This document shows, in pieces, positions 13,476-24,344 of a stretch of DNA of 64,000 nt. Location: contig JACVTC010000183.1 of assembly GCA_016946835.1 (NCBI GenBank), forward strand, positions 67,501-131,500. Reading direction: 5' to 3'. The stretch is from Neocallimastix lanati (nom. inval.) (lineage: Eukaryota; Neocallimastigomycota; Neocallimastigomycetes; Neocallimastigales; Neocallimastigaceae). Position numbers and translations under genes: made by a program. The notes beneath the pieces were generated by a model. That model worked only from the letters and a program-made list of their open reading frames with translations, did no database searches and had not been told where the DNA came from. Positions within the stretch are counted from its first letter, which is position 1, and each line of letters opens with the position of its first letter.

Positions 13476-13489
13476 TGAGACTCTTAATC
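13476..13489 (-). promoter_or_regulatory. Copia primer-binding site, possibly for a tRNA-Lys(CUU) anticodon half
   Basis: GATTAAGAGTCTCA on the minus strand starts right at the LTR end. It is complementary to the usual eukaryotic tRNA-Lys(CUU) anticodon arm, recalled from general knowledge; no such tRNA gene is in the window. Priming by an internally cut tRNA is known for Drosophila copia. Confidence 0.5.
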
Positions 13490-13802
13490 TGAGAAAAGTA
13501 TGTGTGTTTTATATAATAAACTTTATTTAATTTTTGTATTTAGTTAATACATAAATTTTATTAATTTTAGGAACTCATTTTTTTAAGATAATAAAAATAA
13601 TTATTTTTTATAGTAAAAATTACATATTTAATCATGTGATAATTCTATGAATTAATACACATAGATAAATGTTACACAACATAAAAATATAATAATAAAA
13701 TATTAATATAAGATAATAATATAATATTGATAATAATATAAGAATATAAAAATATAATTTTAATAATATAAAAATATAAAATAAAATGTGATTATTTTAA
13801 CA
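13490..13802 (-). repeat. Copia 5' LTR
   Basis: 313 bp with ends as in the 3' LTR and followed by the CTTTT target copy. Confidence 0.92.
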
Positions 13803-14076
13803 CTTTTTGATAATAATTATTTTATTTTATTTTATTTCAATATGTATTATTATAATCATAATAATTATAATACTTTATTTCATATAAAATTTATATAGTT
13901 CTATATATTAGAATATATAATTAATATATTACCTATTTCTTATAAATAGATTAAATTATTTATATTTGAAATAAAAAAACTTTCTTGTAAATTTTTAGGA
14001 ATTAGAATTATTATTTTAATTGTACGAATATTATAATTTTATTAATAAAATTTACTAAACTACCATTATTTAAAAC

Positions 14077-14174
14077 CCACTGCTTATAAATTATTGCACA
14101 TAAAAGTCCCGCATATCAAAAATTGGTGGAAATATCGGGGATGTGCTGTGTAAAAAATAATTTATAAGTAGTGG
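14077..14174 (+). promoter_or_regulatory. U5-leader stem enclosing the element G primer site
   Basis: CCACTGCTTATAAATTATT (14077-14095) pairs with AATAATTTATAAGTAGTGG (14156-14174): 18 Watson-Crick pairs and one G-U. The primer site lies in the loop, recalling retroviral U5-inverted-repeat stems. Confidence 0.65.
14124..14142 (+). promoter_or_regulatory. Primer-binding site of element G for tRNA-Ala
   Basis: TGGTGGAAATATCGGGGAT is complementary, with one mismatch in 19, to the 3' end (plus CCA) of the tRNA-Ala(TGC) encoded at 60434-60505. It begins 5 nt after the LTR. Confidence 0.85.
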
Positions 14175-14551
14175 TGTTTAGTAATTTTGTTAATTAATTA
14201 TAATTCTGTATATATTTACATAAATTCTCTTCAGTTAGGATTAATTATAATACACTGTTTAGGATATAAATTTTTAATTTTTTTTTTTTATTGGCTATTT
14301 ATAATTATTTTATCTTTGGTGAAGAGAAAGTTATACACTATATGTTATTTCATTCATTTTAGTATAGTTTATATTAATTGTTTTAAAATAAATAAGAATT
14401 CGGAATATTTTATAATTATATTAAATAATATATATATATATATATATATAAAACATTATAATTGTATATATAAATATTAAAAAAAAAAAAAAAAAAAAAT
14501 ACAAAAATTTAATAAATAAGTACTATTATTTTTTTAAATTAATTGCTAATA

Positions 14552-15961
14552 ATGAGGAATAATAATTTTACTGGCAATCGGGTAGATACTGGGACTCTTC
14601 TAAGAATTGGTGGATCTCGTAGAGACACAGAAACCTGGAAGTTTAAAATTATTGATTGGTTTAAGAGGGAAGGTATTACTACCAATGAGAATAAATATAG
14701 TTATATAATTACGGCTGTTGAAGATGACATCGTAAGGATACTTATGGAAAAAGAAAAAGAAGTAAATAGAGCTCTTACTTTGGATGAATGTGTTAAATTA
14801 ATTAAAAAAAAAATATTGGAGGGAGAATTTGAAAGAAGATAAACTACGGCAATTAAAAAAATTATTATAACCCCAAATGAAAGCGTCTGTGATTTTAATA
14901 CTAGATTTTTGGAACTATACGATCAATTGGATTTCGACGATAAGTCTTTTATATCTGTTATTGATTATGAAAATGCATTACAACCAAGAGGTAGAATATA
15001 TGAAATGGTTGCTATGGCTGATGTTGATAATCTAGAGGATGCCTGTAGATTAGCCGAAAAATTTGAAAGTATAATAAATGAATATCGATTAGGCAATGAA
15101 ATATGGGATTCTTATACTACTAATAATAGGAACAATTACAATAGTATAATAAACTATAGTCAAATTAAAAGATTAAATTATAAAAATAATTTTTCTAATC
15201 AATATAATAAAAATGCATTTAATATATGGATTGGAAATAATATTAGGAATCAAAGAAATTTTAGGAATTCACCTATAAATATTGTGACTCAAGGAATGCA
15301 AAATGATAATTTAAATAAATATACTAAACCTAGGCAAAACACTTATTATTATAGATTTGGTATAGATAATAATAATAGCAATAATTTAAATATTAGTAAT
15401 GATAATAATATATCATACCATTATAGAAATCGGAAAATTTTAAAACCAAATTTAGAAATTAGTTCAACAAATAGTTTAACAAATAATAATAATAATATTA
15501 AGGATAATAATAATAAAGTAAACAGTAATAATGATAAAGATAATAACAATATTAATAATGTTAATGAAAATATAATTAATAACAATTCAATTAATAATAT
15601 TATCAATAATTATATATCTAACTTGGCTACAAATAATAATAATAATAATTATAATAATGATAATAATAATAATGATATTTATAATAATAAAAAAAATAAT
15701 AATAAAATTGACATGTTGGATAAAATAGTAAACGTGGAACAAAATAAATCATACGTGTTAAAAATGGATAATTTAAGAGAAAAAAATTATAAAATAGGAA
15801 ATACTAATAGTGGAAAATTTGAAACAAATAGTAATATTATAATTACTAAAGAAGAAAATAAAAATAGTTTCACTGGTAATACAGATATTAAGAAAAATCA
15901 AAATAATAATATGGAAATTAATAGTATTGTAACTATTGAAATTAAGGTTTTTAAGATTTAA
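14552..15961 (+). pseudogene. Gag-like frame of element G, one in-frame stop
   Basis: ATG at 14552 opens a frame that runs to 15961, interrupted only by TAA at 14840-14842. The text on both sides of the stop is continuous (GEFERR, stop, TTAIKKIIITPNESV...FNTRFLELYDQL) and has the look of a retrotransposon capsid. From about residue 200 it is Asn-rich low complexity with no zinc knuckle. Gag would form the particle and package RNA. Assignment rests on overall character and position after the primer site, not on a strong motif. Confidence 0.6.
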
Positions 15962-16046
15962 ATTTTTAATATATTTTATTCTTATTATGGTAATTACAAA
16001 GATTTAATAATACATGAATTTTTAACTTTATTTATACTAATTAATT

Positions 16047-16106
16047 AGTGGCGTATTTTTATCATGTGGCTTTATTTTTATCAAGCCACATTTATAAATG
16101 TGGCGC
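16047..16106 (+). repeat. GTGGC inverted-repeat cluster
   Basis: ATGTGGCTT and AAGCCACAT form a 9-bp stem, flanked by further GTGGCG copies. It sits between the two reading frames of element G and is unusually GC-rich for the region. Confidence 0.6.
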
Positions 16107-16126
16107 TTGTTATAAACATTGGTTGA

Positions 16127-16813
16127 CTACTTTTATTTTTATTTATATTAAATTTATATTATTATTTATTTTTTATAATTTATTTTTTAATTATTCTATC
16201 AGTAACAATAAATATTAAAACTATTGATAATAATGAAAATATTAATTCAAATAGTAAGAAGAATAAAGATAATAATGATATTATTGAGAATTCTGGAAAA
16301 AAAAGTAACAAGAGAAATAGTAATAAAAATATAAAAGAAGTAATAAATAATTGTGAATATTTAAAAGTTGAAATTATTAACAATAGAACTAATAAATTTT
16401 TAACTCCTAGTTTAGTAATAGAATCAAAAGTTATTATTAATAAAAACTCAAAAATAAACAATATTCAAATTATTCCAAATGATAATAAAAATAAACAATT
16501 TACAAATAAAGTGTATTCAGTTAATAATAATATTTATATAAAAGAAAGAAAAATTATTAACAAAAATTCTCCAATAGATGAATCTAGTAAAGTTGTTAAT
16601 GTTGGTAGTGATAAGAAAATAAAAATTAATAAAATTAAAAATAATATTAAAATTCCACCTATTGGTATTCAAAATATTGGTAAAAATAAAATAAATATTA
16701 ATAAATTAATGATGCCCAAACCTGAGATCGTGTTAAAGGATATTATTATTTATAGCAAAAATCGCGTTGATACCAAACGAACAATTAGGAATTATAGATA
16801 CAAAAGAAAATAA
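16127..16813 (+). other. Second open frame of element G, Asn/Lys-rich, unrecognised
   Basis: The frame is open for about 229 codons up to TAA at 16811, but I found no ATG near its beginning; a GTG lies at 16511. Composition is Asn, Ile, Lys. The last part (PPIGIQNIGKNK, MMPKPEIVLKD) is less repetitive and may be a pol or accessory relic. No catalytic motif is visible. Confidence 0.35.
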
Positions 16814-16918
16814 AATTTTAAAAATTATTATTTATATTAATTAAACCTTATATTTTCTTTTATAAAAAAAATATATAGTTTAATTTTTAGCAAGGGCATT
16901 TCTAATATAAAACAAATA

Positions 16919-17289
16919 TGTGTAGTATCATATTTGTATATTTAATAATAATTATTAAATATTAAATTTATATCTTTTTGATAATAATTATTTTATTATA
17001 TTTTATTTCAATATGTATTATTATAATTATAATAATTATAATACTTTATTTCATATAAAATTTATATGGTTCTATATATTAGAATATATAATTAATATAT
17101 TACCTATTTCTTATAAATAGATTAGATTATTTATATTAGAAATAGAGGACTCTCTTGTAAAATTTTTAGGAATTAGAATTATTATTTTAATTGTACGAAT
17201 ATTATAATTTTATTAATAAAATTTACTAAACTACCATTATTTAAAACCAACTGCTTATAAATTATTGCACATAAAAGTCCCGTATATCA
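16919..17289 (+). repeat. 3' LTR of element G
   Basis: 371 bp, TGTGTAGTA to ATATCA, matching the split left LTR. A short purine stretch (AGCAAGGGCA, about 16889) precedes it but is not adjacent. Confidence 0.85.
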
Positions 17290-17293
17290 ATAA

Positions 17294-18041
17294 TGTAAAC
17301 ACGTGATTGTCATATTAAATTAATTTTTATATTAATTTATTATCAAAATCTTTACATATTATATTTTAATTATAAAATATAATATTTAGTTATGTTATTA
17401 TATAAGTAAATGAATTAAATAAATATTATAACTATATGTAATTAAATATTATAAATTAATGTAGACTACATAAATATATGTAATGTAATTCTATTGTGTA
17501 ACAAATGAATAATCACATGATTGAGTATATAAAATGTACTAACCATTTATGAATTAGAAAATAATGGTCTTTAAAATAAATAAATAAAGTAAACAAATAA
17601 ATAAATAAAACTATATTTTTAAATAAAAACTAAAGTGTAATTAACAAGTTATATTAGATTCTTATATTTTATTTATATTAAATATTTATATTATTATCTT
17701 TATATTATCAATATCAAACTTATATTAATACAATTACATATTCATATTAATAATTAATATTTTAATAATTAATTATTTTATATAAATACATGTTTAAATC
17801 TTTTGATTAATCCTTTGTAGGATTATTGTAATTTAAATTATAGTAATAATTATATAAAATAATAATGTTTTAAAATATTATTAAGATTAAATAATATTTA
17901 TATTTTAAATAAAAACTTAATTATAAAATTTACTAATAACAATATGTTTTAAATAAGAGTAAAATTAAAATTATTAATTAATTACTATAATTTAGCATCT
18001 TGACCTAATCGTTAAGACCAAATTATCTCAAAACTCTAACA
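17294..18041 (-). repeat. LTR J copy 1 (solo, with nested K)
   Basis: Inverted relative of 52706-53162; both carry the ends TGTAAACACGTGATTG and GACCTAATCGTTAAGACC and the shared block CTTTTGATTAATCC. No matching target duplication found, so the ends may be off by a few bases. Confidence 0.6.
17393..17646. mobile_element. LTR K: 254-bp TGTTA...TAACA insertion inside J
   Basis: Flanked by a perfect 5-bp duplication AGTTA (17388-17392, 17647-17651). The insert is absent from the other J copy at the corresponding point. Too short for coding; a small solo LTR or a terminal-repeat miniature element. Confidence 0.8.
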
Positions 18042-18099
18042 TTTTTTTTTTGATTTAATATGAAATTTATATTTATAAATTTCATTATTTTTCAGATTC

Positions 18100-18621
18100 T
18101 GATACGCGATATTTATAAAATATCAGTATCTAAATATTTTATTTTTATTTAGGAATGACAGTAGGGAATGATAACAAAATAATATATTCTAATAAATATA
18201 TAATAATGACACGAAAATAATATAATTTTATACTAAAATATTTTATTTATTATTTGTTTTATTATTCCTTCTTTATTTATTTTATTATATAATTACTATA
18301 CATTATGTTATATTAAATATAATTATAAACTCTTAATATTATTATTTAAATTATTACAATTATAAACTATTCATCACTAGTTTTTAAATATACATTTCAT
18401 CAGTATATTTATATATTTAATTATTATTAATTATATCTCTATTCTAATAAACTAATTTTTGGATTCTACATTTCTTTTATTATTTTATTATAAATCAAAG
18501 AATCCCCTTATTAAATAAATAATTTATTAAAAATATATATAATTATAAATTATTAATTGACCAATAATATTTTTATATAAAATTTAACTATAATATTTCA
18601 TTAAAGTATAATATTTCTATA
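18100..18621 (+). repeat. F-type repeat, right end unclear
   Basis: Starts TGATACGCGATATTT and contains the word AAAATAATATATTCTAAT, both shared with other F copies near 45257, 49973 and 62612. The end could not be fixed before the next LTR. Confidence 0.35.
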
Positions 18622-18626
18622 CAATT

Positions 18627-19556
18627 TGTAAAGAATAATAATTAATTTTTATTAAAATAAAAAATAATTATTAATCTTTATTAAATAAAATAATAATTAT
18701 TTAATAAAATTTATTAACTTTATTTTAAAATATTTTTAATATAAAATTATTATTAATAATTTAAAATTAATATTGTAAAATTATTATTCTTTATCATTGT
18801 ATTAATTAATAATATTAAAATAATTAAACATTAATATTTTTTATATTTGTTAAAATTCATTTGATAATTAAATGTTAAGTTTTAATTTAAATAATTGTTA
18901 CATTAATATAATTTTAAACAAATCTAATATAAATTATAGAATTATAATTTAGAAATAATTATAAAATTATATTAAAAATCATAATGTAACAAATCAAATG
19001 AAAAAAGAATAATTAATATTTAAAAAATTAATTAAAATAAAACAATGTCATGTATAATTGACATTGTTTAAATAAAACAAATGTTAATTGAAGTTTTCCG
19101 ATTGGAAAATATCGGTTTTTATTCAATTAACATATGATCAATTTTATTAATAATTGATCATTAAACTTTTTAGGTTTTTCTCTCAAATCTTTTCCTAAAA
19201 AGTTATTCATTAAGATTTGGAACTTTACTATAAATAATTCTTGATTTTCAAAATAAAGAAAATCAAGAGTTATTATTATAAGAATATAATTATAATAATA
19301 AACAAAATAAATTTTTAATTATTTTAGAAATAACAAAATCTTAATAAAAATTATTTTTTAATAAAAAATATTTTAATAAAAATAAAAATTTTATGAAATA
19401 TTGGCATAATTAAATCTCTTATAATAAACTCCTCCATCTATTTTGTGTGTTAAGTATTTTCTTTTATTTTTGTTTTATTCCTCGATTAATATTAATTATT
19501 AGTATTAATTGTAGTAAAGAGTTAAATTTAATTAAGTTTAAATTTAATTCTTTACA
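18627..19556 (+). repeat. Solo LTR E
   Basis: 930 bp, TGTAAAGAA to TTCTTTACA, with target duplication CAATT at 18622-18626 and 19557-19561. Contains the shared core hairpin at 19238-19269 followed by TTATTATTATAA and later TTATAATAAACTC. Confidence 0.9.
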
Positions 19557-20121
19557 CAATTCTACATGTAACAGATACATGGTAACTTCAAGCCTATCCA
19601 ATGATAGTTCTTTGGTTACGTAACGTATCTATAAACAGCTAACAATTTCGGCTAATCAAATAAAATCTTTTGTTAATTTCGTACATTAAATTTTATTATT
19701 TTATAATTAATTATATAGTTAAATACTTATTTAAATATATTTTATTTAGTGATTAGTAAACTAAGTTAAATTAAATTATTTACCAATCATAATATTATTG
19801 ACATGTATAAATAATAATTGAACTTGTAACTGTAACGCACTAGCGTTACTATTAACGTAAATTGTTATTATAAATATTAATATTAATAAATAAAATATAA
19901 TTATTAAGTAAAATATATTACTCAGTGTAAGCCCAGTAACTGATAACAAATAGAGTTATAAAGTGCTGCGCTATATTCTAGTGTAATAAGAAATAATAGT
20001 TATAGAATTAATTAATTTAGTGTTTATTATTAACAACTCGAATAGAGAGGTGTTAAGTTATCTTAGCCTTTAGATTTAGTTATTATTCGTTATTTTAGTT
20101 AATAATAAACTTACCTTTTAC

Positions 20122-21081
20122 TGTAAGAATCTATAATTATTTTTAAATAAAATAATTATATTTTCTTAGTTAAAGTTATAATTATAACTTTATTTAATTA
20201 TATAATATTTATTCATTTAAATATTATTAATAATTTATTTAACCCATATTAAATATTCATTAATTTAATACAACAAAATTTATTTAATTAATTATTATTT
20301 ATACATTTATTAATAATTATAGTTTATTTAATTATACATTTAATTATTAAATTTATTAGTTTTAGTTTATTTATTTAATTAAATTGTAAACAAATGTATT
20401 ATGTATTCTAATATGTATTTTAATAATGTATTCTGTATTTTGTTTATTAATATCATTATGTTATTTTCCTTATTTGTAAATTTATAATTTTATGATCGAA
20501 ATATCTTTTATTATTTTATTCTTTTATTTTCGATCAATTACATTAGATTAACGAATCGGTGAATTAGGGTTTTTCCCAATTACTTCTTAAAAGTAATTGG
20601 TTTTACCTAATTGATACGATGATCGATATGGATAGAATATCGATCAAAAATCTTATCTAGGTTTTTCTCTCTAATCTTTTCCTAGATAAGAGATTTGTTA
20701 AGATTAGAAAACATTTTTTAATTTAACCTTATTTTTCAAAAAAGTATAAATAAGGCTCTTGAATTCTCTTTGAGAAATCAAGAGTTATTATTATAACAAT
20801 TATAATATAGTAATAACATTAATAAATATTTTATATTTCTATTTTAATAAAGCAAGTTTTAATAAAACAAATTTAAAAATAAAATAAAATAAAATAATCT
20901 TTTTCCTTTGTCAATTCTGTGTTATTAGTTTATTATAATTAGTTATAATAAACTCTTTCCTATAGAAGATAAGTATATTTATCTTTTTTGCTCTCTCAAT
21001 TTAATAATAATTATTATTTAATTATTATTAAGTTGTAGTTAATAATTTAATTGTAATTAATTTTATAATTAAATTATTACA
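20122..21081 (+). repeat. Solo LTR A copy 1
   Basis: 960 bp, TGTAAGAATC to ATTATTACA; target duplication TTTAC at 20117-20121 and 21082-21086. Confidence 0.9.
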
Positions 21082-21086
21082 TTTAC

Positions 21087-21873
21087 TGTAAGAAATTGAT
21101 ATAAATTTTTATAATTTATTTCTATTTCTTATTAATTAATAATTATTTCATAATTATTATTCTTTAAAAAAATTTATTTCATTTAAAAACAATTATACCA
21201 ATTAATGTATTAATTGTTATATGAAAAAATGTATTTAATATAACTTCTGTATTATTTCATAGAAAAAATGTATTTAATAAAATTTCTGCATTATTTTATC
21301 CTTCTCTTTTTCATCCTTTTTCTTTTTAATTCTTTTAGTTATTAAAATCGGTTATTAAAGTTTTTCCGATTAATTATAATTGGTTTTATTTAATAACACG
21401 ATGATCAATAAGTATAGATTATTGATCAAAAATCTTTCCAGTTTTTTCTTCTAATCTTTTTCTGGAAAGAATCATTGTTAAGATTAGAAAAATACATTTA
21501 TTTTTGTAAAAATATAAATAGCTGTTGATTTTCGTCTTTAGAAAATCAAGAGTTATTATTTTAAGAAAAATATAATAACAATAAAAGACATTAATATTTC
21601 AATTAATATAAAATAGTTATTTTAAAATTTGTCAAAAAAATAATAAAATATTTAATAATAATATAGATTAATAAAGTTCTTTTGATAAAAACATATTTTA
21701 TTTCTCTTTCATTTAAAGTCTATTATATTTTCTTATAATAAACTCTAATTTTAAAGATAAGTATTAAATTCTTATTTTTATTTTAATTTTTATTTTAATT
21801 TTTATTTAATCTTAATAGTTTAGTTAATATTAATTATAAATAATAATTTCTATAATTTATAGAAATTATTACA
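21087..21873 (+). repeat. Solo LTR B copy 1
   Basis: 787 bp, TGTAAGAAATTG to GAAATTATTACA; flanked by the same TTTAC on both sides (21082-21086, 21874-21878). Confidence 0.9.
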
Positions 21874-21878
21874 TTTAC

Positions 21879-22834
21879 TGTAATAATTCTATTAAGAACT
21901 AACTCAAAATAGAATTATTAACTACAACTTAATGACTAATTCATTAAGTTGAGAAAATAAAATAAAATAAATTTTTTTTTTACCTTTAATGTAGAGTTTA
22001 TTATAAAATTAATTATAATAATAACACAAAAAGTAAGAAAAGAATTGTTTGTATAAATTGATTTTAAAAATATGTTTTTGAATAAAATATTTTTATTAAT
22101 TTATTAAAGTTAAAAATATAAAATTGTTACTATTATAACTATATTTTTTATAATAATAATTCTTGATTTCTCAAAGAGAACTCAAGAGCCTTATTTATAT
22201 TTTTTTTATGAAAATAAGGTTAAATATGAAAGGGTTTTCTAATCTTAACAAATCTCTTATCTAGGAAAAGATTAGATAGAAAAACCTAGATAAGTTTTCG
22301 ATCGAATTCTATCCATATCGATCATCGCATTAATTAAGTAAAACCGATTACTTCTAAAAAGTAATTGGAAAAAATCTTAATTAACCGATTTTCCAATCTA
22401 ATGATCGAAAATAAAAGAATAAAATAATAAAAGATATTTCGATCATATAATTTATCCTTATTTTTAAAATATAAAATTAAATAGTTAATAAAATGCAGAA
22501 TACATTATAAAATACAGAATACATTATAAAATACAGAATACATTATAAAATACAGAATACATTATAAAATACAGAATACATTATAAAATACAGAATACAT
22601 TATAAAATACAGAATAAAATACAATACAAAATACATTAGTTACAGTAGAGAATTTAGCATATTGTAAATATATTATTTAAAATTAATTAAATAAATTTTG
22701 TTAAATTAATGAATATTTAAAATTAAATTAAATAAATTTAATAAATATTATATGTAATTAAATAAAGTTATAGTTATAATAACTTAACTAAGAAAATATA
22801 ATTATTTGCTAACAAATAATTATAGATTCTTACA
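21879..22834 (-). repeat. Solo LTR C copy 1
   Basis: 956 bp in reverse orientation, TGTAATAATTC to GATTCTTACA; TTTAC on both sides (21874-21878, 22835-22839). Nearly identical to the copy at 28500-29433, including the 19-bp tandem repeat. Confidence 0.9.
22490..22612. repeat. 19-bp tandem repeat in LTR C copy 1
   Basis: About six to seven units of AATACAGAATACATTATAA. The same array, one unit shorter, is at 29107-29214; other C copies have a single degenerate unit. Confidence 0.85.
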
Positions 22835-22850
22835 TTTACACTAAATGAAG

Positions 22851-22922
22851 GGAGGGTTGGCGCAACGGTAGCGCGTCCGCCTCCAGAGCGGAAGGTTGGG
22901 TGTTCGAATCACTCACTCTCCA
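22851..22922 (+). tRNA. tRNA-Trp(CCA), copy 1
   Basis: 72 nt plus no encoded CCA. Acceptor GGAGGGT pairs with ACTCTCC, D stem GCGC/GCGC, anticodon stem TCCGC/GCGGA with loop CTCCAGA (anticodon CCA), T arm GGGTG-TTCGAAT-CACTC, discriminator A. No intron. A T-run follows directly and should terminate RNA polymerase III. Confidence 0.96.
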
Positions 22923-23368
22923 ATTTTTTTATTAAAAGTATCTTTATAAAATAAAATTTACCATAATTATTATTTATTATTTATTGTTTATTATTATTAT
23001 TATTTATTATTAATTACATCGGATTTCTGGTTTGTTAAAGGTAAATATACTAATATTCCAAATAATACTCGACAACTTATTATTATTAAAATATTTAATT
23101 TCTTTCTTATTTATTATTTTATTTAATCTACTCTTTATTTATTATAAATTTTTAAATCTCAATTTCGCTTGATCTCACTAAATTATTTTTATTTTTATTT
23201 AAATTATTTAACCTCTCTTTTTTTAATTATTTCTAATTTCTTTATATATTAAAAATTTTATACATTAAAATTTTGTATTACTTTGTACTACATTTATGAT
23301 TATTAATATTTATTTTCCACGCTAAGTCTATGTTAATTTTATAAATTTCAATTGGTCTCGTACCGTGA
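22923..23368. other. Intergenic, nothing identified beyond the duplicated tRNA flank
   Basis: The first about 40 bases (T-run, ATTAAAAGTATCTTTATA) are shared with the flank of the second tRNA-Trp. The rest is AT-rich with no LTR ends recognised. Confidence 0.6.
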
Positions 23369-24344
23369 TGTAATAATTCTATTAAGAACTAACTCAAAAT
23401 AGAATTATTAACTACAACTTAACGACTAATTCATTAAGTTGAGGAAAATAAAAATAAAATAAAATTATACCTTTGTTGAGTTTATTATAAATTAATTATA
23501 GTAATAACACAAAAGTAAAAGAAGTAATATTTGGATAAATTTGATTTAAAAAATATGTTTCTTGAATAAAATATTTTATTAATTTATTAAAGTTTAAAAT
23601 ATAAAATTGGTATTATTATAACTATATTTTTTTAATAATAACTCTTGATTTCTTAAAGGGAAATCAAGAGCCTTATTTATATTTTTTATGGAAATAAGGT
23701 TAATTAAAAAGGGTTTTCTAATCTTAAAAAATATCTTATCTAGAAAAAGATTAGAAGAAAAAACTAGATTAGTTTTTTGATCGATATTCTATTCACATCG
23801 ATCATCGTATATATTAAGTAAAACCAAATATATTATTTTATATTTGGATAAAACATTAATATATCGATTTTCTAAATTTTAATTTAGATCATAAAATAAA
23901 AGGAAAAATCAATAATAACCGAAATGATCTAAATTATTCTATTTTTCTAAATATTATTTTTAAAATCTAATCTATACTTATTAACATAAAGCTATCTTTA
24001 AAGTATAATATAGAATTATAAAAAATACAGAAACTTATTAATTGTTCTTTTAAATGTACAATATAAAAAATAAATAAAACTAATGTTTACATTAACTTAA
24101 TAATTAAATGAATAACTAAATAAAATTAATAATATTAATAAGTGTACATATAATAATTATTTAAATATATTTTCTATTATTATTTAAGTGTATGAATAAT
24201 TATAATTATAATTATAATAAATTTGATAATAATATCTCAATGTATGAATTAATTATAATTTAAATAAATATATAATTATTATCAATAATTATAAAGACTA
24301 AGAAATATTAATTATTTATTAATAAATAATAATTATTTCTTACA
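23369..24344 (-). repeat. Solo LTR C copy 5
   Basis: 976 bp reverse-oriented, TGTAATAATTC to ATTTCTTACA. Flanks CGTGA and CGTAT resemble an eroded duplication. Core hairpin at 23642-23670. Confidence 0.8.

Larger units (their letters stand above)
9426..13802 (-). mobile_element. Ty1/copia element with reverse transcriptase deleted, nested in element G
   Basis: Minus-strand element with 313-bp LTRs and a perfect 5-bp target duplication CTTTT at 9421-9425 and 13803-13807. Order from the 5' end: LTR, primer site, gag with a degenerate zinc knuckle, protease, integrase, Asn-rich linker, last part of RNase H, polypurine tract, LTR. That integrase precedes RNase H is diagnostic of the copia order. 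The reverse transcriptase and most of RNase H are missing at about 9985. The LTRs differ at roughly ten positions, so the insertion is not new. Confidence 0.92.
9366..14118 (+). repeat. 5' LTR of element G, interrupted
   Basis: Pieces 9366-9425 and 13808-14118 match the right LTR almost throughout. The interruption is the copia element plus one duplicated CTTTT. Confidence 0.85.
9366..17289 (+). mobile_element. Element G: gag-only LTR retrotransposon, 5' LTR split by a copia insertion
   Basis: Two copies of a 371-bp LTR bound the element: left = 9366-9425 plus 13808-14118, right = 16919-17289. They start TGTGTAGTA and end ATATCA. Both copies are exactly 371 bp once the nested copia element and its extra target copy are removed. 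Between them are a tRNA primer site, a Gag-like reading frame and a second Asn/Lys-rich frame, but no protease, reverse transcriptase or integrase. It is therefore probably non-autonomous. No matching 5-bp target duplication is visible (left flank AAATA, right flank ATAAT). Confidence 0.8.
19567..22840 (+). repeat. Solo LTR D copy 1, last base displaced by a stack of later insertions
   Basis: TGTAACAGATACATGGTAAC to CTTACCTTTTAC at 20121, with the final A at 22840 after LTRs A, B and C inserted in its last bases. Flanks CTACA (19562) and CTAAA (22841) are a target duplication with one mismatch. Second copy at 36637. Confidence 0.8.

Noticed and set aside
14187-14480. 97-codon ORF after the element G primer site
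   Set aside because: Tyr/Ile/Phe-rich text from AT-rich leader sequence; gag begins downstream at 14552.
16180-16461. Minus-strand hydrophobic ORF in element G
   Set aside because: Antisense of an Asn/Lys-rich stretch, which always reads as Leu/Ile/Phe.
22490-22612. CRISPR-like array
   Set aside because: Units are contiguous 19-mers without spacers, inside a eukaryotic LTR.
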